42,002 nt of DNA from Isoptericola sp. QY 916 (GCA_026934365.1 JADHZE010000007.1:1-42002), one strand, 5' to 3'. Shown: positions 32,333 through 40,892, counted from the first letter of the stretch. Notes: generated by a model not told the origin, from the letters alone. Program-made: numbers and translations.

Positions 32333-32791
32333 TCATGCAGGGGCGCCGAGCGACGCCGCGACCACTCGGTTCGCGACGTCGCGCACCTGCTCCAGCTCGA
32401 CCAGGCTCAGCCCGCTCGCCGCGACCACCTTCGCCGGCACCTCCTCCGCCCGGTCCCGCAGCGCGCGGCCGGGGGTGGTGAGGTGCAGCTCGACGACGCG
32501 CGCGTCGCCGGAGCCGCGGCGCCGCTCCAGCAGCCCCTGGCGCTCCAGCCGCTTGAGCAGCGGCGAGAGGGTGCCCGGGTCGAGCAGGAGCCGCGCGCTC
32601 AGCCCGGTGACCGTCGTCGTCGCGCCGGCGCGGTCGTCCTGCCACAGCCCGAGCATCACGAGGTACTGCGGGTGGGTGAGCCCGAGCGGCTCGAGGATCG
32701 GGCGGTAGATCGACACCATCGCCCGGGCGGCCGCGGAGAGCGAGAAGCACACCTGCGCCTCGAGGCGCAGCGGGTCGGCGGGCAGGTCCAT
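32333..32791 (-). CDS. ohrR: OhrR-type MarR family peroxide sensor
   Basis: This 152-aa winged-helix regulator matches OhrR: LEAQVCFSLSAAARAMVSIYRPILEPLGLTHPQYLVMLGLW with the redox-sensing Cys at position 15. It then has LLLDPGTLSPLLKRLERQGLLERRRGSGDARVVELHLT. Oxidation of this cysteine by organic hydroperoxides releases the repressor from DNA. The usual partner gene ohr is not adjacent. A leaderless ATG lies six nt after TAGGGT. Two 14-bp dyads in the divergent gap are likely operators. It is a one-Cys type by sequence, since I see no second cysteine. Confidence 0.88.
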   Translation of the reverse strand: MDLPADPLRLEAQVCFSLSAAARAMVSIYRPILEPLGLTHPQYLVMLGLWQDDRAGATTTVTGLSARLLLDPGTLSPLLKRLERQGLLERRRGSGDARVVELHLTTPGRALRDRAEEVPAKVVAASGLSLVELEQVRDVANRVVAASLGAPA

Positions 32792-32815
32792 GCGCCCACC
32801 CTACGGTTCGACATA

Positions 32816-32844
32816 TAGTTGGCGCACTAATGGTTGGCCCACCA
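32816..32844. promoter_or_regulatory. Tandem 14-bp OhrR operator-like dyads
   Basis: TAGTTGGCGCACTA (32816-32829) and TGGTTGGCCCACCA (32831-32844) are two imperfect palindromes of the same design (TRGTTGGCSCACYA), 15 bp apart. They lie between ohrR and the divergent 68-aa gene. A TATAGT hexamer (32814-32819), a possible -10 for the plus-strand gene, overlaps the first dyad. Confidence 0.6.
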
Positions 32845-32863
32845 AGTTTTGCGAGGGAGTGTC

Positions 32864-33070
32864 ATGGCACGCCGCGAGGACGACGACCGGACCTGGGGCA
32901 TGAAGGTCACGGAGAGCCTGCTGCGGTTCTTCGGGCCCGCGTCCATCCGGCGCACGCCGCCGATCCCGCCCAGCGCGGAGGACCTGGCTCGGGACGCCGC
33001 GCTCCGCAGCTCGCTGCAGCGCGTCACGCGCCCCGACGGCCACGTGTACCTCGTCGAGCGCAAGGACTGA
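32864..33070 (+). CDS. 68-aa basic protein of unknown function
   Basis: This small charged protein begins M-A-R-R-E-D-D-D-R-T-W-G and contains a helix-prone VTESLLRFFGPASIRRTPPIPP segment and a C-terminal HVYLVERKD. There is no signal peptide, membrane span or cysteine, and no family is recognised. The ATG at 32864 has GAGGGAG a few bases upstream. It is divergent from ohrR and shares its operator-bearing control region, so organic-peroxide control is the main clue. It is convergent with topA across a hairpin. Confidence 0.7.
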   Translation: MARREDDDRTWGMKVTESLLRFFGPASIRRTPPIPPSAEDLARDAALRSSLQRVTRPDGHVYLVERKD

Positions 33071-33071
33071 C

Positions 33072-33090
33072 CCCCGCCCTCGTGGCGGGG
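33072..33090. terminator. Convergent terminator hairpin
   Basis: CCCCGCC / GGCGGGG (33072-33078 and 33084-33090) forms a 7-bp GC stem around CTCGT between the stop codons of the 68-aa gene and topA. No U-tract follows. Confidence 0.6.
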
Positions 33091-33092
33091 CG

Positions 33093-35846
33093 CTACTTCT
33101 TGGCGGTGGACTTCTTCGCCGCGGGCTTCTTCGCGGCCGGCTTGCGCGTCGTCGTGCGCTTCTTGGCCGGGCCGGCGGCCCGCTTCTCCGCCAGGAGCTC
33201 GATCGCCCGCTCGGGCGTGATGCTCTCGGGCGTCAGGTCGCGAGGCAGCGTCCGGTTGGTCTCGCCGTCGGTGACGTACGCGCCGAAGCGGCCGTCCTTG
33301 ACCACGATCGGCTTGCCGCTCGTCGGGTCGTCGCCCAGCTCGCGCAGCGGCGGGGTGGCCGCGCGGGCGCCCCGGCCGCGCTTGGGCTCGGCGTAGATCT
33401 TCAGCGCCTCGTCCAGCGTGATCGTGAAGAGCTGCTCCTCCGACGCGATGGTCCGCGAGTCCGTGCCCTTCTTGAGGTACGGGCCGTAGCGGCCGTTCTG
33501 CGCGGTGATCTCGTCGCCCGACTCCGGGTCGGTGCCGACCACGCGCGGCAGCGACAGGATCTTCAGGGCGTCGTCGATCGTCACCGTCTCGAGCGTCATC
33601 GACTTCAGCAGCGACCCGGTGCGCGGCTTCGGCTGAGCGGCCTTCGCCTTCTTCTGCGCCGCCGCCGACAGGTTCGGGTCGATCTCCGGCAGGTCGAGCA
33701 CCTCGGTCACGTACGGGCCGTAGCGGCCGTTCTTCGCGATGATCTCGGTCCCGGACACCGGGTCGGTGCCGAGCACCTTGCCGTCCTCCGCGCCCGCGGC
33801 CAGGAGCTCGCGCGCCTTCGCCACCGTGAGCTCGTCGGGGGCGACGTCGTCGGGGATGGACGCGCGCGGCGGGTTCTCCCCCTCCGCCACCTCGGCGCCC
33901 AGGTCCTCGACGTACGGGCCGTACCGGCCCACGCGCACGCGGATGCCCTCGCCGATCTCGACCGAGTTGATCGCCACAGGGTCGATCTCGCCGAGGTTCT
34001 CCACCAGCTCGTGCAGGCCCCAGCCGGTGCTGTCGCCCGAGCCGTCGCCGAAGTAGAACCGCGTCAGCCACGCCACGCGGTCGCGGCTGCCCGACGCGAT
34101 CTGGTCGAGGTCGGCCTCCATCTCGGCCGTGAAGTCGTAGTCGACCAGCCAGCGGAAGTGCTCCTCGAGCAGCCTCACGACGGCGAACGCGAGCCACGTC
34201 GGCACCAGCGCCTGGCCCTTGGTGCGCACGTAGCCGCGGTCCTGGACCGTCGAGATCGTCGCCGCGTACGTGGAGGGGCGGCCGATGCCGAGCTCCTCCA
34301 GCGCCTTGACCAGCGACGCCTCGGTGTAGCGGGCGGGCGGGGTGGTCGAGTGCCCCTCGGCGGCGAGGTCGTCGCCGCGCAGCGGGTCGCCCTCGGCCAT
34401 GCGCGGCAGCCGCGCGTCCTTGCCCGACGCGCCGGCGCCGTCGCCCTCGGCGACGTCCGTGCCCTCCTCGTACGCGGCCAGGAAGCCGCGGAAGGTGATG
34501 ACGGTGCCGGACGCCGAGAACACGGCGTCGCGGCCCGCGAGCCCGCCCGCGGCGTCGGCCAGCGAGGCCGCGAGGCGCACGGACGCCGTCGACCCCTTGG
34601 CGTCGGCCATCTGCGAGGCCACGGTGCGCTTCCAGATCAGCTCGTACAGCTTGAACTGGTCGCCGGAGATCTCGCGGGCCACCTGGGCGGGGGTGCGGAA
34701 CGAGTCGCCCGCGGGGCGGATCGCCTCGTGCGCCTCCTGCGCGCCCTTGTTCTTGGAGGCGTACAGGCGCGGGGCGCCCGGCACGTACTCCGGGCCGTAC
34801 AGCTCGGCCGCCTGCCGGCGCGCGGCGTCGGTCGCCTCCGCGGACAGCGACGGCGAGTCGGTCCGCATGTAGGTGATGTAGCCGTTCTCGTACAGCGCCT
34901 GCGCGGTGCGCATCGCCTGGCGCGCGCTCATGCGGAGCTTGCGGCCGGCCTCCTGCTGCATCGTCGACGTGGTGAAGGGAGCGGCAGGCTTGCGGGAGTA
35001 CGGCTTGGTCTCGAGCGACCGGACGGCGAAGGCGGCGTCCGCGAGGCCCGCGACGACGGCGCGCGCCGACGCCTCGTCGAGCTGGACCACACCGGTGCGC
35101 ACCTTGAGGCGGCCGCGGTCGTCGAAGTCCCGGCCGGACGCCACGCGGTCGGCCCCGAGGCCGGTGAGGCGGGCGCTGAACGCCTGCCCGGCGTCGTCGC
35201 CCTCGGTCGGCGCGAACTGCCCGGTGACGTCCCAGTAGTCGGCGGGGACGAACGCCATGCGCTCGCGCTCCCGCTCCACGACGAGCCGCGTCGCGACGGA
35301 CTGCACGCGGCCCGCGGACAGGCCCTGGCGCACCTTGCGCCACAGCACCGGCGACACCTCGTAGCCGTAGAGGCGGTCGAGGATGCGGCGGGTCTCCTGC
35401 GCGTCGACGAGGTCCTCGTCGAGCTCGCGGGTGTTCTCGAGCGCCCGCAGGATCGCCTCGCGGGTGATCTCGTGGAACACCATCCGCTTGACGGGCACCT
35501 TGGGCTTGAGCTCCTGGATGAGGTGCCAGGCGATGGCCTCGCCCTCGCGGTCCTCATCGGTGGCGAGGTAGAGCTCGTCGGCCTCCTTGAGGGCCTTCTT
35601 CAGCTCGCGGACCTTCTGTTTCTTGTCCGCGTGCACCTCGTAGTAGGGGTCGAAGCCGTTGTCGACGTCGACGGCGAACTTGCCGTACGGGCCCTTCTTC
35701 ATGTCCGTCGGCAGGTCGCGCGGCTGCGGCAGGTCGCGGATGTGCCCGACGCTCGCCTCGACCTCGAAGTCGTCACCGAGGTAGCCCTGGATCTTGCGGG
35801 CCTTGGTGGGCGACTCGACGATCACGAGCTTGCGTGGCTGGGGCAT
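33093..35846 (-). CDS. topA: DNA topoisomerase I
   Basis: This 917-aa type IA topoisomerase relaxes negative supercoils. The Toprim domain has E11 (VESPTK) and D97-x-D99-x-E101 (ATDEDREGE). The active-site Tyr326 is in GYITYMRTDSPSLS, with the HEAIRPAGD and RPSTYAATISTVQDRGYV motifs following. The C-terminal third carries several GRYGPYV-type repeats in place of zinc fingers and ends in a Lys/Ala/Thr-rich tail (KKPAAKKSTAKK type), as in Mycobacterium and other actinobacteria. The ATG at 35846 gives the canonical RKLVIVESPTKARKI start. Confidence 0.97.
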   Translation of the reverse strand: MPQPRKLVIVESPTKARKIQGYLGDDFEVEASVGHIRDLPQPRDLPTDMKKGPYGKFAVDVDNGFDPYYEVHADKKQKVRELKKALKEADELYLATDEDREGEAIAWHLIQELKPKVPVKRMVFHEITREAILRALENTRELDEDLVDAQETRRILDRLYGYEVSPVLWRKVRQGLSAGRVQSVATRLVVERERERMAFVPADYWDVTGQFAPTEGDDAGQAFSARLTGLGADRVASGRDFDDRGRLKVRTGVVQLDEASARAVVAGLADAAFAVRSLETKPYSRKPAAPFTTSTMQQEAGRKLRMSARQAMRTAQALYENGYITYMRTDSPSLSAEATDAARRQAAELYGPEYVPGAPRLYASKNKGAQEAHEAIRPAGDSFRTPAQVAREISGDQFKLYELIWKRTVASQMADAKGSTASVRLAASLADAAGGLAGRDAVFSASGTVITFRGFLAAYEEGTDVAEGDGAGASGKDARLPRMAEGDPLRGDDLAAEGHSTTPPARYTEASLVKALEELGIGRPSTYAATISTVQDRGYVRTKGQALVPTWLAFAVVRLLEEHFRWLVDYDFTAEMEADLDQIASGSRDRVAWLTRFYFGDGSGDSTGWGLHELVENLGEIDPVAINSVEIGEGIRVRVGRYGPYVEDLGAEVAEGENPPRASIPDDVAPDELTVAKARELLAAGAEDGKVLGTDPVSGTEIIAKNGRYGPYVTEVLDLPEIDPNLSAAAQKKAKAAQPKPRTGSLLKSMTLETVTIDDALKILSLPRVVGTDPESGDEITAQNGRYGPYLKKGTDSRTIASEEQLFTITLDEALKIYAEPKRGRGARAATPPLRELGDDPTSGKPIVVKDGRFGAYVTDGETNRTLPRDLTPESITPERAIELLAEKRAAGPAKKRTTTRKPAAKKPAAKKSTAKK

Positions 35847-35980
35847 CCGTTCCTGCTTTCCCTGGTGCTGCGGCGGTGCGGGCGGCGTGCTGCCGAGGTG
35901 GTGATGGTGGCCGGCCGACCGGTCATGTCACGGTACGACATCTGCTCGTCACTTCCCCGACACGGCCGCCGGGCGGCACT

Positions 35981-36964
35981 CTACCGAGACGTGCGGCGGG
36001 GCTGCGCGGTGAGCTGGCGGAGCACGAGCAGCGCCGCGAACGCCGCCGCGGTCACCGCGAGCACGCCCAGGGCGCCCGCCGCGTACGCGGTGAGGTCCGG
36101 CGACAGGGGCACCGGGTCGCCGTTCGTGACGAGCCCCACCAGCGTGCCCCCGGAGACGACGACGCCGACCGCCGACGCGGCCAGCAGCAGGCCCGCGACG
36201 ACGTACGACGCGGGCGCCGCGTACGACCCGCCCGGGCGGCGCGGCTCGTCCGTCGACGACGCGGGCGTGAATGCGCACACGGCGGCCCCCCACGCCAGGA
36301 CGACGAGCAGCGCGGCGACGACGTCCGACGGGCGGTGCCACTGCCCCACGAGCGTCGAGACGCCGGTGGCCGCCGTGTAGGCGGCCCCGAGGATCGCGAC
36401 CACCGGTCGCCAGGCCCGCGGCGTGACGAGCAGCAGCGCGACCGACACCGACGCGGCGACGGTGGTGTGCCCGCTGGGCAACGTGTTGGGCCCGGTCCAC
36501 CCGGGCAGCAGCTCGGGCCTGTCGAGGACGCCGTGCTTGAGCACCTGCGTGGTGACGTTCGCACCGCCCACGAGCACCGCGACCTGCAGCGCCAGCGCCC
36601 AGCGGCGCCGCACCAGGGCGACGAGCATCGCCGCCCCGACCCCCGCGACGACGAAGGCCACGGAGACGACGTCGAGCACCGGCTCGGCGACGCGCCACAG
36701 GCGACCCTGGCCGTGCGTGGCGCCGAGGAACGCGAGCTCGTCGACCCGCTGGCCGGCCGTGGTGCCGACGAAGAGCCGCCAGGTGAGCCACACCCCGAGC
36801 GCGGCGAGGACGGCGACCACCGCGGCCGCGACCCGCGGCGCGGTCCGCGCCTGCGGGACGGCCCGCGGTCCGCGCCACGCGCCGACCGGCAGGATCGGCG
36901 CACCGACGCCCGCCGTCCCCTGCGAGGGGGTCGGCGGCGTCTGAGGGCGCGTCTCCGTGAGCAC
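35981..36964 (-). CDS. PAP2-family membrane phosphatase
   Basis: This 327-aa protein has six or more spans. The phosphatase motifs are K143-x6-RP (KHGVLDRP), PSGH (163-166) and a third motif STLVGQWHRPSD with His210 and Asp214. In that third motif the usual SRx5Hx3D arginine is Thr204, a variant that may mean altered chemistry or a divergent actinobacterial subgroup. Substrates would be lipid phosphates or undecaprenyl pyrophosphate. The start is GTG 36964, six nt after a TAGCGT box (leaderless). There are extra spans at the C-terminus. Confidence 0.88.
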   Translation of the reverse strand: MLTETRPQTPPTPSQGTAGVGAPILPVGAWRGPRAVPQARTAPRVAAAVVAVLAALGVWLTWRLFVGTTAGQRVDELAFLGATHGQGRLWRVAEPVLDVVSVAFVVAGVGAAMLVALVRRRWALALQVAVLVGGANVTTQVLKHGVLDRPELLPGWTGPNTLPSGHTTVAASVSVALLLVTPRAWRPVVAILGAAYTAATGVSTLVGQWHRPSDVVAALLVVLAWGAAVCAFTPASSTDEPRRPGGSYAAPASYVVAGLLLAASAVGVVVSGGTLVGLVTNGDPVPLSPDLTAYAAGALGVLAVTAAAFAALLVLRQLTAQPRRTSR

Positions 36965-37026
36965 GGGACCACGCTACCGACTCCGGTGTGTCGGAAACGT
37001 ATGCGCGGGGTGGGGACCTCTCAGCG

Positions 37027-38646
37027 CTACGGGGCGGTGTGCCGCAGGGTGACCGTGTTGGAGAAGACCTGGCGGACGTTGGGGTCCTTGGGGATGTACT
37101 CGACCTTGATGAAGGACTTCCCGGGCGAGCCCGCCAGCAGCACCCCGGGCACCCGGATGGTCCGCCGCCCGTCGTCGACCTTCCACGACCAGTTGGTCCA
37201 GCAGCCGGCCCACCTGGAGTGGCGCGACTGCGGGTCGCGCGTCCAGAGGCACAGCCGGCCCCGCTCCGGGAGGCCCGCCGTCGTGACCGTGACGGTCGCG
37301 CGGACCGACCGCCGGTCCGACCAGTCGGCGGGGAAGGATCGACGGTCCATGCGGAAGGTGACCTTCGGCCGCGCCTCGGCGACCTTCTGGCTCCAGGACC
37401 GCTGCGACCGCTCGAAGGTGGACGGCCCGACGTACTTGACCACCATGGACTGCCTGTCGCCGCCGTGCGGTTCCACCCGGGTGGCGGGGACGTACAGGGA
37501 CGCCTTCCCCTTGGCGAGCGTGCCGGTGCGCAGCTTCTTGCCGTACGACCACAGCTCGACCCGGCCCGTCGGCGTGGCGCCGGGCGACGAGACCGTCACA
37601 GCGATCCGACGCCCCTTGCCGTAGGTCCACGTCCTCCCGGTCGACACCGCGACGGACGTGGCGCGCGGGCGGACGTCGAGCGCGTGCCACCGGTCGACGC
37701 GCTCCTCGTACTCCGGGGCGCCGTCGAACTCGACCGCCAGGAACGAGTCGCCGAACGCGAGCCGGCTCGCCGGGAACCGCAGCGTCGCCTTCCCGCCCAC
37801 CACGGCGGCGGAGGCCAGCGATTTCCCGTCGCTGCTGCGCGTGACGGACACGCGCCCACCGGGCGTCCCGAGCGTGGACGTGACCCGCACCGGCACGACG
37901 ACGTCGGAGCCGTAGCGGACCGAGGACGGCACCGTGGCCTTCACCGTGACCGGCTTGCTCGTGGCGTGCACCCGGGCACCCCAGCTCGACACGGGGTCCC
38001 CCGCGGCGGTCGTGTGCTGGAACCGGAGGGTCCGCCAGCCGGGCACCTCCGTGCCGTCGAGGGCGAACGCGGCGACACCGTCGACCAGCGGCGCCGACCG
38101 CTCCACGCCGCCGCCGAGGTCGACCGTCACCGCGCCCTCCCTCGGCTCGTCCGTGCCGGTGAGGTCGAAGCGGAGCGCGTGCGCGTCGCCGTAGTACCAC
38201 TCCGTCGCGCTCAGCACGGGGCTCGTGGGCTCGACGACCTCGACCACGACCGAGCCGGTCGAGCGGACGGGGTACTGCCCGGTCTCCGGGTCGACGCCCG
38301 CGGACGTGTCGACATGCCCCGCGACGACGCGGAGAGGGCCGGGTCTGAGGTCGGCACTCGAGATCACGATCGTGGCCCGGCCGTCCGTCAGCGGTGCGCG
38401 TGCACCCGAGCCGGCCGCCAGCCAGGAGACCTGCCCGACGCCGGGTGCCCCGTCCCGGGTCACGCTGACCTCGAGGGTGATGTCCTGCCCCCGCCACCAC
38501 CGCTCGTGGACGGGCGCGACGACCGTGCTGTCCTGCTCGACGTCGGCCACGGCCGTCGGCACCGCCAGCCCGGTCGACATCAGGGCGAGCGTCAGCATCG
38601 CGCCGATCGCCCCCAGCCTCCGCCGCACTCCTGCGCCCACGCGCAC
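37027..38646 (-). CDS. Secreted protein with tandem Ig-like domains
   Basis: This protein of about 539 aa has a signal peptide (Arg-rich N-region, hydrophobic core, AVA-D cleavage near residue 34). It also has at least four beta-sandwich repeats of the bacterial Ig-like 3 type, seen as repeated VTV-x-G-TPxGRVxV/xLWSxGKKL...LxxGKAxLxxPA patterns near 225-310 and 320-410. The C-terminal domain is distinct, with two cysteines (RLCLWTRD and AGCWTNWSW). There is no LPXTG anchor. It could be an adhesin or surface spacer. I place the start at GTG 38646 (GGAGGG seven nt upstream), because the ATG at 38676 falls inside a likely -10 TATGTT. Confidence 0.75.
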   Translation of the reverse strand: MRVGAGVRRRLGAIGAMLTLALMSTGLAVPTAVADVEQDSTVVAPVHERWWRGQDITLEVSVTRDGAPGVGQVSWLAAGSGARAPLTDGRATIVISSADLRPGPLRVVAGHVDTSAGVDPETGQYPVRSTGSVVVEVVEPTSPVLSATEWYYGDAHALRFDLTGTDEPREGAVTVDLGGGVERSAPLVDGVAAFALDGTEVPGWRTLRFQHTTAAGDPVSSWGARVHATSKPVTVKATVPSSVRYGSDVVVPVRVTSTLGTPGGRVSVTRSSDGKSLASAAVVGGKATLRFPASRLAFGDSFLAVEFDGAPEYEERVDRWHALDVRPRATSVAVSTGRTWTYGKGRRIAVTVSSPGATPTGRVELWSYGKKLRTGTLAKGKASLYVPATRVEPHGGDRQSMVVKYVGPSTFERSQRSWSQKVAEARPKVTFRMDRRSFPADWSDRRSVRATVTVTTAGLPERGRLCLWTRDPQSRHSRWAGCWTNWSWKVDDGRRTIRVPGVLLAGSPGKSFIKVEYIPKDPNVRQVFSNTVTLRHTAP

Positions 38647-38739
38647 ACCACCCTCCGTCGAGACTGCGTGGAACATAGCGGCAGGTCAGGCGCCGATCTA
38701 GCCCTCCAAGGGCACCTTTTGCCCAGTTTGCCGAACTTC

Positions 38740-38756
38740 ATACGCCCCTGGGGTAT
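38740..38756. promoter_or_regulatory. Near-palindrome ATACGCCCCTGGGGTAT
   Basis: This 17-bp near-perfect dyad (arms ATAC(G)CCCC and GGGGTAT) lies in the 122-bp gap between the Opp/Dpp ATPase stop and the Ig-like protein gene. The TACCCC/GGGGTA arm pattern recalls copper-type CsoR/RicR operators, but no metal gene is next to it. Confidence 0.4.
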
Positions 38757-38798
38757 CTCGTCGGCGGGCGCAGGCCGCCGCGGGCGGCGACGGAGGGT

Positions 38799-39836
38799 TC
38801 AGCGGGCGAGCTCCGGCGGCAGGCCGGACGACGCGCCCGCGCCCACCAGGTCGGCGTCGTGCAGGTGGCACGCGACGCGCCGGTCCTCGCCCGTGCTCGG
38901 CGGCCCCAGCACGGGGCGCACCTGCCGGCACACGTCCATCGCGTGCGGGCAGCGCGGCGCGAAGGGGCAGCCGGCGCCGAGCCGCTGCAGGTCGGGCGGG
39001 GCGCCGGGGATGCCGGACAGCTCGCGCCGGGGGCCGTGCAACGGCGGGAACGACCCGAGCAGCCCCGACGAGTAGGGGTGCCGGGGCCTGCGGTAGACCT
39101 CCTGCGCGGTGGCCTCCTCCACGATCTCCCCCGCGTACATGATCGCGATGCGGTCGGCGACCTCGACCAGCAGGGAGACGTCGTGGGTGATGAGCACGAC
39201 GGAGAACCCGAGCCGGTCGCGCAGCTCCATGATCTGCTCGAGGATCTGCCGCTGCATGACGACGTCGAGCGCCGTCGTCGGCTCGTCCATGAGCAGCACC
39301 TGCGGCTCCAGGGCGAGCGCCATCGCGATCATCACGCGCTGCCGCATGCCGCCGGACAGCTGGTGCGGGTACGCGCGGAGGCGGTCGGCGGAGATGCCGA
39401 CCATCTCGAGCAGCTCCGCGGCCCGCGCCTCGAGGTCCCGGGGCGACAGCCCGGGCCGGTGTGCCCGGATGCCGTCGGTGAGCTGCCGCCCGATCCGGAA
39501 GACCGGGTTGAGGGAGCTCATCGCGCCCTGGAACACGATGGCGACGTCGCGCCAGCGGGCGGCGCGCAGCTGCGCGTCGGTGAGGCCGAGGACGTCGCTG
39601 CGCCGGCCGTCGCGGTCGGTGAGCCACACCTCCCCGCCGGTGATGAGGCCGGGCGGCGGCAGCAGCCGGGTCGCGGCGTACGCGAGGGTCGACTTGCCGC
39701 AGCCCGACTCCCCCGCCAGCCCCAGCACCTCGCCGCGGTGCAGCGTGAGGTCGACGCCGCGCAGCACGTGCGTCGGGTCGTCGCCGAAGCCGTAGTCCAC
39801 GTGCAGGTCGCGGATCTCCAGCACGGGCTCGCTCAT
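38799..39836 (-). CDS. Oligopeptide/dipeptide-type ABC transporter ATPase (DppD/OppD)
   Basis: This 345-aa protein has Walker A GESGCGKST (42-50), Q-loop IVFQGAMSSLNPVFRIG, signature LSGGMRQR, Walker B VLLMDEPTTALD and switch LITHD. It ends in the Opp-type C-terminal domain with CPFAPRCPHAMDVC, a likely Fe-S or metal-binding cysteine motif. It starts at ATG 39836 with GAGGAGGA upstream, overlapping the permease stop by four bases. In cellulolytic actinobacteria such Opp-like systems often import oligosaccharides rather than peptides, but the binding protein is outside the window and the substrate is open. Confidence 0.92.
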   Translation of the reverse strand: MSEPVLEIRDLHVDYGFGDDPTHVLRGVDLTLHRGEVLGLAGESGCGKSTLAYAATRLLPPPGLITGGEVWLTDRDGRRSDVLGLTDAQLRAARWRDVAIVFQGAMSSLNPVFRIGRQLTDGIRAHRPGLSPRDLEARAAELLEMVGISADRLRAYPHQLSGGMRQRVMIAMALALEPQVLLMDEPTTALDVVMQRQILEQIMELRDRLGFSVVLITHDVSLLVEVADRIAIMYAGEIVEEATAQEVYRRPRHPYSSGLLGSFPPLHGPRRELSGIPGAPPDLQRLGAGCPFAPRCPHAMDVCRQVRPVLGPPSTGEDRRVACHLHDADLVGAGASSGLPPELAR

Positions 39837-40891
39837 CGTTCCTCCTCGGTGTGCGGTGCGTGGTGCAGGGCGGGGCGCCCGACGTCGCGCACCCCGGGCC
39901 CCGTCGGCCTCACCACCGGGGTGAAGCCGACGCGCGGGCGGATGCCGCGGCGGCGCAGGGTGCGGGCGTGCATGCCGGTGCTGCGCAGGCGCGGGTTGAC
40001 CAGCTCGTCGATGCCGAAGTTGATCAGCGTGAGCGCCATGCCGAGCAGGGCGATGCACAGGCCGGCGGGGACGAACCACCACCACGCGCCGCGCTGCAGC
40101 GCAAGGTTGTTCTGGGCCCAGAACAGGATGGTGCCCCAGTTCCACTCGCTCACCGGCGTGATGCCGATGAACGCGAGGGTCACCTGGCTCAGGACGGCGA
40201 ACGTCACGGTGCCGACGAAGCCCGCCGCGATGATCGCCGTGAGGTTGGGCAGCACCTCGGCCAGCACGATGCGCCACGTGCGCTCGCCCGTGGCCCGCGC
40301 GGCCTCGACGAAGTCCCGCTTGCGCAGCGACAGGGTCTGGGCGCGCAGCACGCGCGCGCCCCAGGCCCACCCGGTGACGCCGATGACGAGCGCCACCGTG
40401 ATGCCCCCGGCGCTGGGCAGCTGCGCCGCGATGATGATGATCAGCGGCAGCTGCGGGATGACGAGGAACACGTTCGACAGCGCCGAGAGCCCTTCGTCGC
40501 CGAGGCCGCCGACGAACCCGGCCGTCACGCCGACGATCACGCCGAGCGCGGTGGCCCCGAGCCCGGCGACCAGCCCGACGACGAGCACGCCGCGCGTGCC
40601 GACGATGATCTGGGACAGGATGTCGCGCCCGGTGTGGTCGGTGCCGAGCCAGTGCGCGCCGGACGGCGGCTGCAGCAGCGCTGTGCTCACCTGGTCCGGG
40701 TCGTAGGGCGCGATCCACGGCCCGACGACGGCAAGGATCCCGAAGAAGACGAGGATCACGATGCCGACGAGCGCCTTGGAGTTGCGCAGGAACAGCAGCC
40801 GCGGGCGCCGGCCGGGGCGCGCGACGCCCTGCGCGACATCGTCGGGCCCCGTGGGTGCCGCGACCTCGATCGCGGTGGTCGATGTGGCCAT
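39833..40891 (-). CDS. ABC transporter permease, DppC/OppC type
   Basis: This 352-aa protein has an N-terminal LVGIVILVFFGILAVVGPWIAPYDP span, the HWLGTDHTGRDILSQIIVGTR motif diagnostic of OppC/DppC, and five further spans. The cytoplasmic EAA loop is EAARATGERTWRIVLAEVLPNL. The C-terminus carries an unusual 50-residue basic tail with proline and His. It lies one base after the DppB-like gene (same strand) and overlaps the ATPase start (ATGA). Confidence 0.92.
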   Translation of the reverse strand: MATSTTAIEVAAPTGPDDVAQGVARPGRRPRLLFLRNSKALVGIVILVFFGILAVVGPWIAPYDPDQVSTALLQPPSGAHWLGTDHTGRDILSQIIVGTRGVLVVGLVAGLGATALGVIVGVTAGFVGGLGDEGLSALSNVFLVIPQLPLIIIIAAQLPSAGGITVALVIGVTGWAWGARVLRAQTLSLRKRDFVEAARATGERTWRIVLAEVLPNLTAIIAAGFVGTVTFAVLSQVTLAFIGITPVSEWNWGTILFWAQNNLALQRGAWWWFVPAGLCIALLGMALTLINFGIDELVNPRLRSTGMHARTLRRRGIRPRVGFTPVVRPTGPGVRDVGRPALHHAPHTEEER

Positions 40892-40892
40892 G

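Noticed and set aside
34011..36380. 789-codon plus-strand ORF opposite topA
   Set aside because: Low-complexity composition and exact antisense register to topA, whose motifs are complete.
38701..38717. GCCCTCCAAGGGC hairpin followed by TTTT as a terminator
   Set aside because: The stem is only five bases and the T-run is on the plus strand, while both flanking genes are transcribed on the minus strand.
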